Shown: positions 46,562 through 57,785, counted from the stretch's first letter. The stretch: DNA of 64,000 bases from Chrysogorgia sp. JL179-B06 (GCA_035772405.1 JAYKKM010000043.1:2572501-2636500); one strand, 5' to 3'. The notes: generated by a model not told the origin, from the letters alone. Numbers and translations are program-made.

Positions 46562-46794
46562 AACCGATGGAAGGAAAACGAAGTGCTTTGGAAATTAGCT
46601 AGCAGGACGATATACGCGCAAGCCGTTTGAGAATATGTGATCGCGTACATATTCAACACGATATGAGACATCGATGTGGTTGAGAGCATTAATTTGTATT
46701 CAGTGCACATCTGTCGAGATCAGGACACCTTGGCTGAACCAATGAGCGCGCAGCGGCAATTGACCCTGGCATGAACCTATTGAATATCAAATCA

Positions 46795-47100
46795 ATGCCA
46801 TACATCACATTGTTAGAAGTGGCCTGTTCATATATGGTCCCGGTATTAAAGCGGGCTCTTAGCGAGATCTCGCTTCATAGTTATTTCGTTGCATTCATAT
46901 GAGAAGCGGCCGAACTTCGAGATGACGGCTCATATATTCCGGCTGCCGGGGCAGCTGCATCGTTGAATGGCTCACGTTAATTGGTTGTTTGTCGCATTTT
47001 AAAGTGTTTGCACGATGTCGGCCCGTGTTCAGGTCGGACTGACTTTGCTTCAGATATGTTTTCCCCGTAGCGTGTAGTATACTGTAGGTTGTGCACATGG
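46795..47100. other. No supported feature
   Basis: Moderate GC, no frame with splice support. Confidence 0.4.
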
Positions 47101-47514
47101 ATCCGCCCGACGGGCCTGAGATTCACGGTTCACGCCAGCCGGGTCGGTTTAATACTAGAGACCGCGACCGGAACACTTCAGGCCGGTCTGATGCCAGACC
47201 AATTTTCCATGTAAACAAGATCGTAAGTCCGATCCCGTTTCTTGTAGCGAGCGGGCCTTCGAAAAGTTGTACGGATATTAACAGAACATGAAGCTAGGGA
47301 GTTAATTCATCGTGTCTACGGGAGAGACAATAGACACAGACAACGTCAGACATATCAAGGATATTTTCCCAGGATTCAGAAAATTTACAAGATTTACAAG
47401 AACAAAAATCCTAACCATAACCCAAATAAAAACTCTAGTCCTAACCCTGAAATAAAGAAGTACTAACCCAACTCCTAAACCTTATAATTCAATGCAACAA
47501 TATTCTGTGTCTGC

Positions 47515-48075
47515 TACCCGAGGAAGCAACCAATGAAGATAATCTCGCCTTGGCAGGGATCGATTTATCGCTAAAAGTTGGTACTCCAGTAAGTTCCCGA
47601 AGTACGCCCTTTTGGGCGATCCGTTTTAATCGGCCAACGGCACAAACTTGGCCGATTAGTTTCTATAAGTACATCAGCAGGTTTTTACGAAGGGTATACA
47701 CGTTTACGTAATATAATTTAAATACAAATGTATTTAAACTCGGCAATTCCAAATCTGTTTTCAGAATTGAAAACGGTTTAAACATTGACCGAGATAACGT
47801 TCAAAATATTCAGACAACACTAATTAAGCGGCCCGCCGATTAATTTATAAGTACATATGCAGTTTTTACGAAAGGTCTGCACGTTTGCGTAAAATAATAG
47901 ACACGTATATTGTGTATTTAGACTCGGTAATTCCAAATATGTTTTCAGAATTGAAATCGGTTAAATATTGGCCGAGATAACGAGGAGCCGGCCTTTTGCG
48001 ATCAAATACACGTCGTGCAAGGTCTGGGGGACCATGGATGGGGAAAATCCCACAGCGGGGGCGATGGGTCATATT
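47515..48075. repeat. Interspersed repeat with internal tandem dimer, copy 2
   Basis: Same two units (47670-47800 and 47855-47985) and the same 3' block ACCATGGATGGGGAAAATCCC. The flank GATAATCTCGCC..GGCAGGGATC also matches copy 1 (2450). Confidence 0.8.
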
Positions 48076-48224
48076 AGAAACTAATTAAACCAATGGGCAT
48101 TGTGAGACCGGCCTGAGTAAGGCCCTGTTCAGACGCTGAACTTTTCGTGAGCCGAACCTAACAAAGGATTGAAGAAAGGATTTTGCTAATTTGCATTATT
48201 AGGTACGGCCACTGATCTCTAATT

Positions 48225-49502
48225 ACAAATCTACCACACCCATTTTCAATTGTTCCCAATTACTCTAGCAGACGGTTGTTTGGGGGGAGGGGGGTACGCA
48301 GGCTAAAAGTTCGTTGGTGGCGGCGTTTGATTATCGACAGGGGAGATTGGGGCGACTTCACACACATTACAGGTCTTGAATTAGAAATTCAAGACCTATA
48401 TACCAGGTCTTGAATTCGTGAATTCAAAACCCTTATAGAAGTAAACACTCAGAGACACTTGTCACAAACTTTTACTCAACAAAAAAGGTTCCTTTAAATG
48501 GAGGATTTCTAATTCATAACAAAATTGAAACTGATATTTATCGCAGCTTTTTCTCCGTCTTTCTCAGCTTTCTTCATCATTTTGGAACCATATATTATAT
48601 ATCAGACACTGGGTCATCACCTACCTATACTATCAAGTTTTGTGATTGGTTGATTCAAACAATAAAACAATAGAATCAACCACAAAGAAACCAATGTCCT
48701 AACCCTATCACTTTTGTTCCATATAGCCAATATCACAAAACCTGTTCATTTTAGGTACGTATTTACCCCAGATACTTGGATCTATTGTTCACTTGATGTC
48801 CGTTTATAAGCTCTCACAGCATTGCTTGGATGACCTAAAATGAAAATTCAATATCATCAGTACACATTCAAAATCAAATTTGAAACGCATATCGGATTTT
48901 ACTGCATATCTTCCCAACGGTTTTTCTTACCTCGCAAATGAATAGTGCCAATTAGGTGAGATTTAGTTCCTCGTCTGACATAACGTCCAAGGTCAAGAAT
49001 TGCTTTATTTACTATTGCATACTTTCAGGTTTATCTCCTCTCGCCAACTCTCAAACAACTTAACAGCCCACTTCTCTTTGTATTTTGTCGATTTTGGAAC
49101 TGCATCGCCTATTTTCGCCTGGATTTCGACTTCGGACATAGGTTTAGCAAAACGACTCTCCTATTTCTTTGCCTTCATCTGTCGTAATATCCGATAAGTC
49201 TGCATTCGACGGAATACCGAACACTTCTTCAATATTGAATCATCACTGAAGTTACTTTCTCGCCATGGACCATTTGATTGAGTAATAAATATATCCGAGT
49301 CAGAATTTCCTGACTCCATTGCTCAACTCATGAACTGCAAACGATTTACTTCGTTACCACTGCTATAAAATTACCCGTGAATCTTATTAAAAATTTGCAA
49401 AGCAGCAAATAAAACATTCATACAAGTACAAGGAACACCATATAAAAAAAGTGCTCCAAAACCTCTTGGGAACAATTGAAAATGGGCATGGTAGGTCTGT
49501 AA
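48225..49502. mobile_element. Element bounded by inverted repeats (AACAATTGAAAATGGG)
   Basis: ACCCATTTTCAATTGTTCCCAA near 48240-48262 is matched by TTGGGAACAATTGAAAATGGG near 49468-49490, extending over about 30 bp. Internal palindromes of the type AGGTCTTGAATTC occur at 48380-48430 and outside at 49528-49600. The interior holds the 49.0-kb coding remnant. Confidence 0.5.
49023..49319 (-). pseudogene. Remnant of a DUF3504/KIAA1958-like exon
   Basis: ATG 49319 opens MESGNSDSDIFITQSNGPWR. One-base shifts near 49230 and 49150 separate it from PSNADLSDITTDEGKEIGES and from MSEVEIQAKIGDAVPKSTKY, EKWAVKLFESWREEIN, which ends at donor CTGAAA|GTATGC. The last block resembles the N-terminal part of Crypton-derived DUF3504 proteins (KIAA1958/ZMYM-like), which are multicopy in cnidarians. 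This is family resemblance from memory, not a search. It lies between short inverted repeats at 48.22 and 49.50 kb. Confidence 0.45.
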
Positions 49503-49896
49503 ACAACTTAAAAACCTCGTGCTCGGCCTTTCATTGAAATTCAAGACCTCGCACTACGCGCTCAGTCTTGAATTTCAATGAAAGACCTCGCACTCGGTTT
49601 TTATCCTAAATATAAAGACTGGATCAAGCAACTATTGTTCAGAAAATGAAGCCGGAAGTAGCTCGTGGCACACTATATAGGCGACAGAGACTATCAGTTT
49701 CTGATCTTTTAAGATGTTCAAATGAATCAATTGTCTTCAAGGTTTTCCCATAATAGAGAACATAAACTACGGCTCCTGCCTCCTTCGCAGGCGTCTTTAT
49801 TTAAACCGAGCGCAAATGATCGCATGCGGCCGACAACGCAGCCGACACTGGTTACAAATGAGAAGCGGGAATTATTCCCTCCCCTTCCTCCCCCTA

Positions 49897-50052
49897 AAGC
49901 CGGTTTTCCACTAGGCGATTTTGCTCGTGCGAAGCGACTTTTTATTGTTCAAATTGAAAAGATTTCTAATTAGTTCCAGCCGAGAGCTTATAAGACAAAA
50001 GAAAAAGTCGCTTCGCGCGAAAAAAACTGCCTAGTGGAAAAACCGGCTTTAC
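49897..50052. mobile_element. MITE, about 156 bp (AGCCGGTTTTCCACTAGGC)
   Basis: TAAAGCCGGTTTTCCACTAG, then CGTGCGAAGCGACTTTTT, faces AAAAAGTCGCTTCGCGCG, then CTAGTGGAAAAACCGGCTTTA. Termini resemble the 52481 MITE (AGCCCGGTTTCCA). Confidence 0.88.
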
Positions 50053-50099
50053 AGACGTCTGGGTATTAGCGCGTGGCGGCCATATTGGAGTGGTCACTG

Positions 50100-50276
50100 A
50101 TCTAATATAATATAATATAATATATAATATAATATAATATAATATAATATATAATATAATATATAATATAATATAATATAATATATAATATAATATAATA
50201 TAATATAATATAATATAATATAATATAATATAATATGATATATGATATGATATGATATAATATAATATAATATAAT
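50100..50276. repeat. TATAA microsatellite, 177 bp
   Basis: Pentanucleotide ATAAT run with occasional TA insertions and a few TATGA variants at 50235-50255. Confidence 0.97.
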
Positions 50277-50419
50277 GATTACGTTTGTTCAAAATATTTA
50301 TTAAATATGACTATTATTATTATTATCATCATAGGCTACAATGTGATCGCCAGCTCTCGCCATTAAAATCAAGATTTTTAACAATTAATAAATTTTAGGT
50401 TTACTGGCTTATTAGGTTT

Positions 50420-51095
50420 ATTGCCCTGTTTACATGGATGTAGGGTGACCGTTCTGGAAAGGGTTACCCTAGTAGAAGATTGACGTCTTTCGGGATTTCG
50501 TTTACATGTGTCCTAGGGTGACCCTGGGGCCGGGTTGCTTGCTAGGGTAACCTTGGCGGCAGGGTTATCTTTTTGTTTACTTTTACCCATGTAAACGCAC
50601 AGGTAGGTTCACCCTCCCAGACGGGTCATATATTTCAATGAAAAAGCGCGCAATAAAAGCGCTCGTTCGCTGTATTTCAGATTCAGTAAAACTAAAACTC
50701 CATTATACAGGTTGAGCCACCACTGTTCTGTTCTACCAGGAATCCGCCAAAATCGATACGACGACGACGAACAGCTCTCCTTCGTCTTCGAACGTGTCTC
50801 ATCCGAGCTAAAGCAGCATTGACATTGTACTGGTTCGCTGCATAAATTGCTAACTGTTGTTGATAACATTTTTGAAACAACAAAAAGCCAAGCAATAAAC
50901 CACAGAATTTAAATGCGGCGACCAAAGGACCAAGAGACAAAAGAATAAAACTTGCCCTCTTCGTTTGTCCGTCATTTTCAATTTGTTTAGTGGCCACGCA
51001 AAGGGAGGGTGACCCTAGTAGAGGAGGTAGCCCTGCTACATTTGATCCTCTTGGAAGGGTCGCCCTACTTTTAATTCCATGTAAACAGGGCCTTA
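50420..51095. mobile_element. Harbinger-like element, 0.68 kb, with ORF remnant
   Basis: GCCCTGTTTACATGGATG at 50423 faces CCATGTAAACAGGGC at 51078; TTA flanks both ends. Subterminal AGGGTGACCCTAG repeats occur in both arms. The minus frame 50997-50692 (MATKQIENDGQTKRASFILL, then HVRRRRRAVRRRRIDFGGFL) resembles the basic N-terminus of PIF/Harbinger nucleases. No catalytic DDE region is present. Confidence 0.65.
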
Positions 51096-51388
51096 GCCAC
51101 TGAACACTGGCTATTTCAGGATTTTTGAAAACTCGTATTTCAGGATTTACGCTTCAGTACGACAGTGTTTTTCAAACGTAAAACTGTAGGGCTGAAATAT
51201 ATCTCGCTGAGCTCGGGTCATACTGGTTATATACAAATTTACATACATTTATATACGCGGAAATTTGAGATGAATGGCGGGCGCGCGGAAATTTGAAAGG
51301 AAGGCGCGCGAGGAACGACGGGAAGTCTAAATATTTTTCATTTATCGGCTAACCATCAACCATTGCTTTTGTCGCCTAGCCTGCGCCG

Positions 51389-52245
51389 CCGCAATTTTCC
51401 CTTTCGTAAACGGTCGTTACCATCCCGATGCGTCGTTACCATCCCAGCTTTCATAGAATGTTGGGTAAGCGGAGTGAAATTCCTCGTGGTCCCATATGTA
51501 AATAGTTAATATTTAGTATACAGGAGAAGAGCGTCCATGCAGAAGAAATTATACATGGCAAACTCTCAATCCTGGACCAGTAAATTCGATCTTGTGATCG
51601 ATAGTCAAAACGTATATGTTGATACTTTCCAAAAGGCAAACGACGTTATTCGGGATTTCGAAATATCAATCGCAACAACGTATGCTGCGAGGTTTCAAAA
51701 TCTATTTGTGGACTGAAACTATTATATGCGCGCATTGTATATAATTATGGACCACCGTAATATACTGTATAACCACAAATGCATGTAGTTAAGCATTTCT
51801 GCATTTGCCATATAGAACATTCGTAAAGTCACTTACTAGTCATAGATGCTTTTAAATAAGTGATAAAACGTGTTGTGCTGCGTAGGCAGTGTAGAAATAC
51901 AAATCAAAATGTATAAAAAGGTTGGTGTAGTGCCGAAATAGCGTGTAAGTTGTCTAACGTTTCGAGCGAAAGCCCTTCGTCAGAGAGTGAAACATAAAGT
52001 GAAATAATCACTCAGTTATTATTTCACTTTACGTTTCACTCTCTGATTAAGCGTCCCCGAAGGGACGCCATATAGATGCTTGTTCGCTTTTTAAATAGAA
52101 ATATTATGAAAGAACACGAGGAGTCGCGAAATAAAGTGTGCGGGAACCTTGGGACCACGAGGAATTTCACTCCGCTTACCCAACATTCTATGAGAGCTGG
52201 GATGGTAACGACCGTTTACGAAAGGGAAAATTGCTGCGCCGCCCC
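51389..52245. mobile_element. Inverted repeat pair with about 110-bp arms
   Basis: CTTTCATAGAATGTTGGGTA, AGCGGAGTGAAATTCCTCGT at 51450-51495 faces ACGAGGAATTTCACTCCGCT, TACCCAACATTCTATGAGAG at 52158-52200. The arms extend to GGCGGCGCAG-like ends. The interior includes the Penelope-type fragment. Confidence 0.8.
51870..52035 (-). mobile_element. Penelope-type 3' sequence with hammerhead-like hairpin
   Basis: The reverse strand reads CTCTGACGAAGGGCTTTCGC then TCGAAACGTTAGAC (51985-51952). It continues into a tract ending ACACTGCCTACGCAGCA. The same order occurs at 4205-4315 (plus) and, without the hairpin, at 59915-60005. The hairpin has the CUGACGA...GAAA core, but stem III is poor. A second hairpin (CAGAGAGTGAAAC ... 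GTTTCACTCTCTG) adjoins. Confidence 0.5.
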
Positions 52246-52329
52246 GCCTGCCCACTCCCGATTAAGAAGAGCCTGCGGAGGAGGCAGATTAAACACTATT
52301 GATAGAGCGGGAGGTCTTTACGACGCAGC

Positions 52330-52430
52330 ATAATTTGCCGTAAAAACCGACCAAACGAGGTTAATAAGGATTTTATTATATGGAACTTTTAAATTCTCAC
52401 ATTTCAATTTTTCGCAATTTTTTTAAACTT
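52330..52430. repeat. Interspersed repeat paralogous to 20433-20515
   Basis: GCCGTAAAAACCGACCAAAC and TTATTATATGGAACTTTTAA in inverted orientation relative to the other copy. Confidence 0.65.
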
Positions 52431-52480
52431 TCTATTTGTTGCTCAGGAAACATACCATACTCACGAGCCAAGGCATGTAA

Positions 52481-52717
52481 AGCCCGGTTTCCATATGATC
52501 GCAATGATCGCAACGATCGCAGAAATAAAGAGTTCTGCGATCATTGCGATCATATGGAAACCATAAACCTGGCGATCCTTGCGATCGCAGATAGAAATCT
52601 CTGCGATCGAAGCCCGATTTCTATATGAATACAACGATCGCAAGGATCGCAACGAGTCGACGATCGTTGCGATCGTTGCAATCGCTGTGATCCTTGCGAT
52701 CATATGGAAACCGGGCT
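52481..52717. mobile_element. Harbinger-like MITE, 237 bp, TAA duplication, GATCGCA repeats
   Basis: AGCCCGGTTTCCATATGATC and its complement, TAA on both sides (52478-52480 and 52718-52720). The interior holds over a dozen GATCGCA/TGCGATC words in both orientations. Confidence 0.9.
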
Positions 52718-52770
52718 TAATAAAACGCTATACAATGTTGTAATATAAATTATACAGGCGCATCTATATA

Positions 52771-52860
52771 GGTATAATCAGATATTTCACATGTTTCGCT
52801 CTAATCTATACAATTGTATAGATTAGAGCGAATCCGTGTGAAATATCTGATTATATTACC
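52771..52860. repeat. Hairpin with 40-bp arms
   Basis: AATCAGATATTTCACATGTT, TCGCTCTAATCTATACA pairs with TGTATAGATTAGAGCGA, TGTGAAATATCTGATT. Confidence 0.88.
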
Positions 52861-53059
52861 GTGTATGTTCTGAATCCAATGAACCGACAAGAAACTATAA
52901 TCAAAACTAATATCAGGGGAGCATGGTACAGACAAATGTTTATATCTATATAATGTAGCTAGCGATCGACAGCAAAATTTGACTTGGAAGTCAAATAGTG
53001 GACTATGGTAATCATAGCTAGCGCCAATTGCCTTCACAGACAATAATGTCCAGAAGTAA

Positions 53060-54130
53060 AGGTTTGGACTAGTAAATTGACTCCAAGCCGAAAGATTCTT
53101 TGTGGCTAAATGTAATTTATAGGCAAGGTAAAAAAGGAGTTAATGCTAGTCAGCGGTCATTCAATGGTCATTTGTCGAATTCTGTTCCAGTTACTTGTGG
53201 TGTCCCTCAGGGAAGTAACTTGGGGCCTTTACTATTCTTAGTTTATATTAATGACTTTCCAAATTGCCTCAGTGTAGCTTATCCGAGAATGTTTGCTGAC
53301 GATACAAACATAAGTCTTGTAGCCAATACATTGGATGACCTAGAAAGTGTAATAAACTCGGAATTACAAAACCTCGACTGTTGGTTGAAAGCTAATAAAC
53401 TTAGTATTAATATCGCCAAGACAGAATTTATGGTCGTTGGGTCTCGCAGACGAATTCGTAATCATGTTGGTGAAGCCAAATCACTTGGGTTTGTTGATTG
53501 ACGAACATCTCTCTTCGATGAAAAATCCAAGAAAATTTCTTCGGCCATAGGTGCACTTAAACGCATAAGACCATTTATATAACCATAAACACTGCTCTCC
53601 AAATTTACCAAGCATTAATTCAACCACACTTTGATTACTGCAGTTCTGTTTGGGATGGATTTAACGTGACATTAAGTGAAAAACTGCAAAAACTACAAAA
53701 TCGCGCATCTAGGGTCATTACAAAGTCGAGTTATGATACTAGTGCTAGACTGTTTTAATTTTCTCCTGGATAAGCTGCACTGGCATAATCTCTCCACACG
53801 CCAGAAAAAGTTTAAGGCGGTCTTGATGTTTAAAACAATGAAACACCTTACCCCGGTGTACTTGCAAAATTTATTTACGCCTTGCGGATAATAAATTGAA
53901 GTTGCACCAAAGCCACGTATACGAACTATCTTAAAATAAGTTTTAGTTATATTATAGTGGGGTTTTCCTGTGGAACAACTTGCCCAAAAGTTTACGTACG
54001 ATGGACTCACTCACAAATTTTAAAACTGAAATTGACCAACATTATAATATTTTGTTGGACTCTCACACGGCAATCTTGTAAAACAGTATTATTATTAAAT
54101 TTGTAATATTTTAATATTATTTTAACCTAG
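53060..54130 (+). mobile_element. Decayed non-LTR LINE, RT palm and C-terminus
   Basis: An open frame at 53100-53501 carries VPQGSNLGPLLFLVYINDF and the catalytic box MFADDTNISL, then LKANKLSINIAKTEFMV. Frameshifts follow near 53480 and 53580. Later pieces (KLHWHNLSTRQKKFKAVLMF, 53766 on) belong to the RT C-terminus and run to about 54080. The 5' half of the RT and the endonuclease are missing. Confidence 0.85.
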
Positions 54131-54734
54131 TATATAATTTTGTAATTCCTGAAGGATTCTACCGTGTGAAGGGGGATCGCAGCGCTTGTCAGACTGGTTT
54201 TGCGCGCGCTATCATTTGCTGGATACTTTGGAAGCTCATGCTCTTGCGCTTTGTTGTCCCATCATCCCACACCTAAGGAAATGCAAGGTAAGTATCTGCG
54301 TTGACAGTGTGACTGGTGTATGAAGGTAGAGCTGTGGCAGAGTTGCCATGATTACCTCTGCTCAGGGGTGGCATCTCCCGTGGCTTGGCACCAATCCTCC
54401 AATAACGTCAATTGGCAATCTCTTTTTAACATAATTTATTAAGTTCACTAGTGCATCATTACAACACTATTGGTAAAAATTCTACAATAAATTGTCTCTA
54501 ATCTGGTCTATTTCAACTCTTATTTTTAAAATCGGAATTATGATAAGGTTAAAAATCGCTCCTTGACACTCAAGACACAAGCAAAAGAAGTTAATCTTTA
54601 AGCCAACATAGCGGCCATAACGTAACGTGTAAATCATCAATAGACACTTCCCGAATTTGCTTCAATGCCCATGGGGAGCATAAAATAAACTAGAGGGGGT
54701 ATCCTATTTTAATTCCTCTCATTATCAATGACTT

Positions 54735-55400
54735 ATGCACAAAATGTGTTGTAAAAAGGATGGCGTCGGCTGGAGTCCTTTTTCTCATATTCGTACACTC
54801 AAAAACAACACAGCGCGACAAAAACCCTTCTGGTGCCTATCCGGGATTTTACATATTTGTGATCTTTGGAATCTCTTGAGAAGAATTGTAAAATATCTTG
54901 TCGTGCGAAAATTTCATCTTCATACCTTTTACCCACGTTAAAGCAGGGACACGCAAAAACATTGCATACTGATTCTATTCAGCAGTGAAATTACAAAGAA
55001 AGTTTGGGAATTGGGCGCATTTTGTCTAAACATGTGTGTTCAAAGTTCAGAGCCAAACTTTCTTTGTATTTCACTGTTGAATTAGTGTGCAATTACTTGC
55101 GTCCCTGCTTAATTTGACGTCATTTCTTGTGAGTACTAAATCAACTTTAGCAGAGAAAAAAGGCATGAAGATTAAATTTTCGAACGATAAGATATATTAC
55201 ATTTCTTCTTGGTAGAACCCAAAGATTACGAATATGTAAAATCCCGAAACCCCGGATAAACACTTTAAAACAAACTGTAACAGATGTTCTTTATGACCAA
55301 AAAACCTTCAAAACTTGACAACACTGCACTCGAACTGATGTATGAAAAGGACGCCAGCTTACGCCATCTTTTTACGACACTTTCGACGAGATCGCGCAGT
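54735..55400. mobile_element. TIR element of the GCGTC(A/G)GCTGGAGTCC family, host of a nested MITE
   Basis: GGATGGCGTCGGCTGGAGTC at 54758 faces GGACGCCAGCTTACGCCATC at 55349. The outward sequences (TTATGCACAAAATGTG / TACGACACTTTCG) correspond to those at 1400-1440. Confidence 0.6.
54832..55264. mobile_element. TTAA MITE, family 1, copy 3, nested in another TIR element
   Basis: GGTGCCTATCCGGGATTTTA at the left and CCCCGGATAAACACT at the right, the right flank being TTAA (55265-55268); the left TTAA is mutated. It lies between the GGCGTCGGCTGGAGTCC inverted repeats at 54.75 and 55.36 kb, so it is a later insertion. Confidence 0.85.
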
Positions 55401-55435
55401 CCAGTACTGTTGAACGCCGCCATCTTGACTAAAAT

Positions 55436-55459
55436 GGGGGGGGGGGGGGGGGGGGGGGG
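55436..55459. repeat. Poly-G tract, 24 bases
   Basis: Uninterrupted run of G, able to form quadruplex structures; exact length may be a sequencing estimate. Confidence 0.95.
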
Positions 55460-55790
55460 AATAACAAAGGCCGGATGAAAGGTTGAATTCACTTGTTGAT
55501 CCTGAGAAAGTAAACCAAAACGTTTTAGTTGTGGCTAAACGGGATGACTCAAAAGAACCTCTCTTGATCCTAACCGCGATCCAAACCCTAGCCTCTAACG
55601 ATTCCTACATTAACCCCATCAATATCTCTGTTTAGTCCCGCCATCAATATCTCTGTTTTGACCACGACCGCCATATTGGAGAGACCAGCCTACTATAGGC
55701 GACAGAGGCCATCTGTCTTTTCATCTGATTTTTTAGGATGCCAAAATCAATCAGTTCTCGAAGGTTTTCGCGTATTCTTAGCGCAGAAAA

Positions 55791-56396
55791 CTACGACTGC
55801 GTGTCACATAAAGTAGATAGCGCAGGTGATCTCTTCAAGATGGCCGATGCGAAATGTTTTGGCTTAATTTTTCTCAGCATCCAACAATGGGTTGCTATCG
55901 TTCCAGTCTCCCACACAAGCCGTTCTTCGTGCAAGTTCGGAAAATGTCTATTAAAATGCCCCTGAGATAAAATATGAGAGATCGATTCCTGCCATTCGTT
56001 ATCACGTTTGCCCAAGAAACATTCTATCACAAGAAATGGAAGCTCTAAAGTTACCGAAACTTTGTCCGTTATTGCCCAAAGCTCGTTCTTAATGAGCCCG
56101 CGATTTCAAAGCAATATATGACGTCAAAGACTCAACAGCGTTTGAGTTTCGTGCTGTTTTGGTTGGTTTTCCTGATGTATTTTTTGCAAAACGTCGATAA
56201 TACAGTTCCCCAAAGCAGTCTTTGTATTCACATCACGATAAGCCATGCGTATTTTTGGCTTTGAATCTGACGTAGCTTCTGGAACACGTGCGAGTAATGC
56301 GGCCTCATAATTCGTATAAAAACAGTCGAAACTGCTTGCATCATAACTGAAACATCGTAATTGCTCGAAATTTGGGAAGTAAAATAAGAAGGTCAT
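55791..56396 (-). pseudogene. Coding remnant of about 200 codons with two in-frame TGA
   Basis: One minus-strand frame runs from ATG 56396 (MTFLFYFPNFEQLRCFSYDA, YTNYEAALLARVPEA, NCIIDVLQKIHQENQ) to about 56124. It then meets TGA twice within 8 codons and continues as LIKNELWAITDKVSVTLELP, FLGKRDNEWQESISHIL and ERLVWETGTIATHCWMLRKI to TAG 55791. The common frame on both sides argues for one decayed gene. Flanks match repeats at 0.45-0.79 kb and 49.64-49.76 kb, so a transposon origin is likely. I cannot name the family. Confidence 0.5.
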
Positions 56397-56542
56397 CTCT
56401 TTACGAATATGTTTTTACATATGATGATAGCCATTTTGATCATAGCCATAGGGACACTTTGGTTTTTTATTAATAGCTGACAGAGTAGCATTGATTTGCA
56501 TAAACGTTAACGCCCGATCTTACTGCTAACGTCCGACGTTAA

Positions 56543-57346
56543 AGAGGCACTCCACCCTCAAAACAAAAAGTTCTTTGTCGCCTTACACGAGAATGGGTAT
56601 TAGTTTTCTTCTAATCTTTTTAGTTTGAGAGAAATTTAGCTTTGTTTATCATATTTTTGGTAAATTGAAGCCCGCCATTTTTGTTCTGATTACGAGCGGA
56701 TGCGGTACGCTCTCGTTAATTTTTGACGTCATTGAGCGATACAAAGAAACCCTTCACAATAGAATGACAATAACGTAGTTTTAGTCGATTATGCAGGATT
56801 TCTATTCACGTTATTGTGAAGGATTACTTTTCATAGTGTTGATGAACAATATTTAATTTCAGGAAGCTCTCTCACCAAAGGTGATTTTCAGAGAGGTCCT
56901 GACAAAATAATTAATACAATTTTATAAAAATAAACAAATATAAAATAATATATAAATAGTTAATACTGTATATATATATAAATGGAGGACAATTAGATTA
57001 AAAAGCATTAAAAGTATTTCTCTGACTCAATGACGTCAAAAATTACTATGAAAAGAAATTATTCACAATAGTGTGAATAGTAATCCTGCATAATAGACTA
57101 AAACCCACGTCATGCTATTGTGAAGGATTTCCTTGTATCACTCAATGACGTCAAAAATTAATGGAACGACCGCATTCGCCCGCAATCAGAACAAAAATGG
57201 CGGCCTTCAATTTACAAAAAATACGATAAACAAAGCCAAATATCACTAAAACTAAAAAGATTAGAAGAAAACTAATACCCATTCTCGTGTAAGACGACAA
57301 TAAAACTTTCATTTAAGCAACAGTGGTTTTTGGGTGGAGTGTCGCT
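56543..57346. mobile_element. TTAA palindromic element, family 6 (804 bp), with preserved empty site at 545
   Basis: Left AGAGGCACTCCACCCTCAAA, right GGGTGGAGTGTCGCT, flanked by TTAA at 56539-56542 and 57347-57350. The arms are over 200 bp, with CTTCACAATAG and TTTTTGACGTCATTGA in both. The uninterrupted flank occurs at 455-570, where a single TTAA (545-548) marks the insertion point. Confidence 0.93.
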
Positions 57347-57370
57347 TTAAAATAATGATTTTGAATAAAG

Positions 57371-57376
57371 TTTATT
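57371..57376 (-). terminator. Candidate polyadenylation signal AATAAA for the GRAF-like gene
   Basis: AATAAA on the minus strand about 320 bases after the stop codon at 57697. It lies just beyond the TTAA end of the 804-bp MITE, so the MITE sits immediately downstream of the likely transcript end. Position only; no downstream GU-rich element was confirmed. Confidence 0.4.
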
Positions 57377-57696
57377 AACGTCAGGCATTGTCAAAAAAGA
57401 CCTGACCATGTGTTTATGCAACCAACTCCTGTATGTTTCGATCGAAATCTCTGGGCAATGTATGTGAACTTCCCTTTGAAATCCACCAAAGAAATATACC
57501 CGAGCCATCTAACCCGGACTCGATTAAGAAATTTATAAAAAGTCATCGATATCATCATCATATATACTATATCTCGGATGCCTTGCTAGCATAATTCATG
57601 AATATATAAATAGACTCTTATAATCATTGGAGGGAAGGATATCGGAATCGAGTTAAAAGTGGTTAAAAGGATGGCGAATAGTATATAAACGAAGGT

Positions 57697-57785
57697 TTAG
57701 ATATTTTCGACGTAGTTTGATGGAACCAATCCAGTTTTACCATTAAGCGTTCCTTCCAACCAACCAGGTTCTTTTGAATCGCGTA
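57697..57785 (-). CDS. ARHGAP26: GRAF-like terminal exon, C-terminal half of SH3
   Basis: Acceptor TTTGTTTTATTTTAG|TA follows a good polypyrimidine tract. The exon encodes [20 protein letters not shown], then PSNYVENI and a TAA stop (57699-57697). [17 protein letters not shown] is conserved in GRAF proteins. The first codon is completed by the G of the previous exon. Confidence 0.9.
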
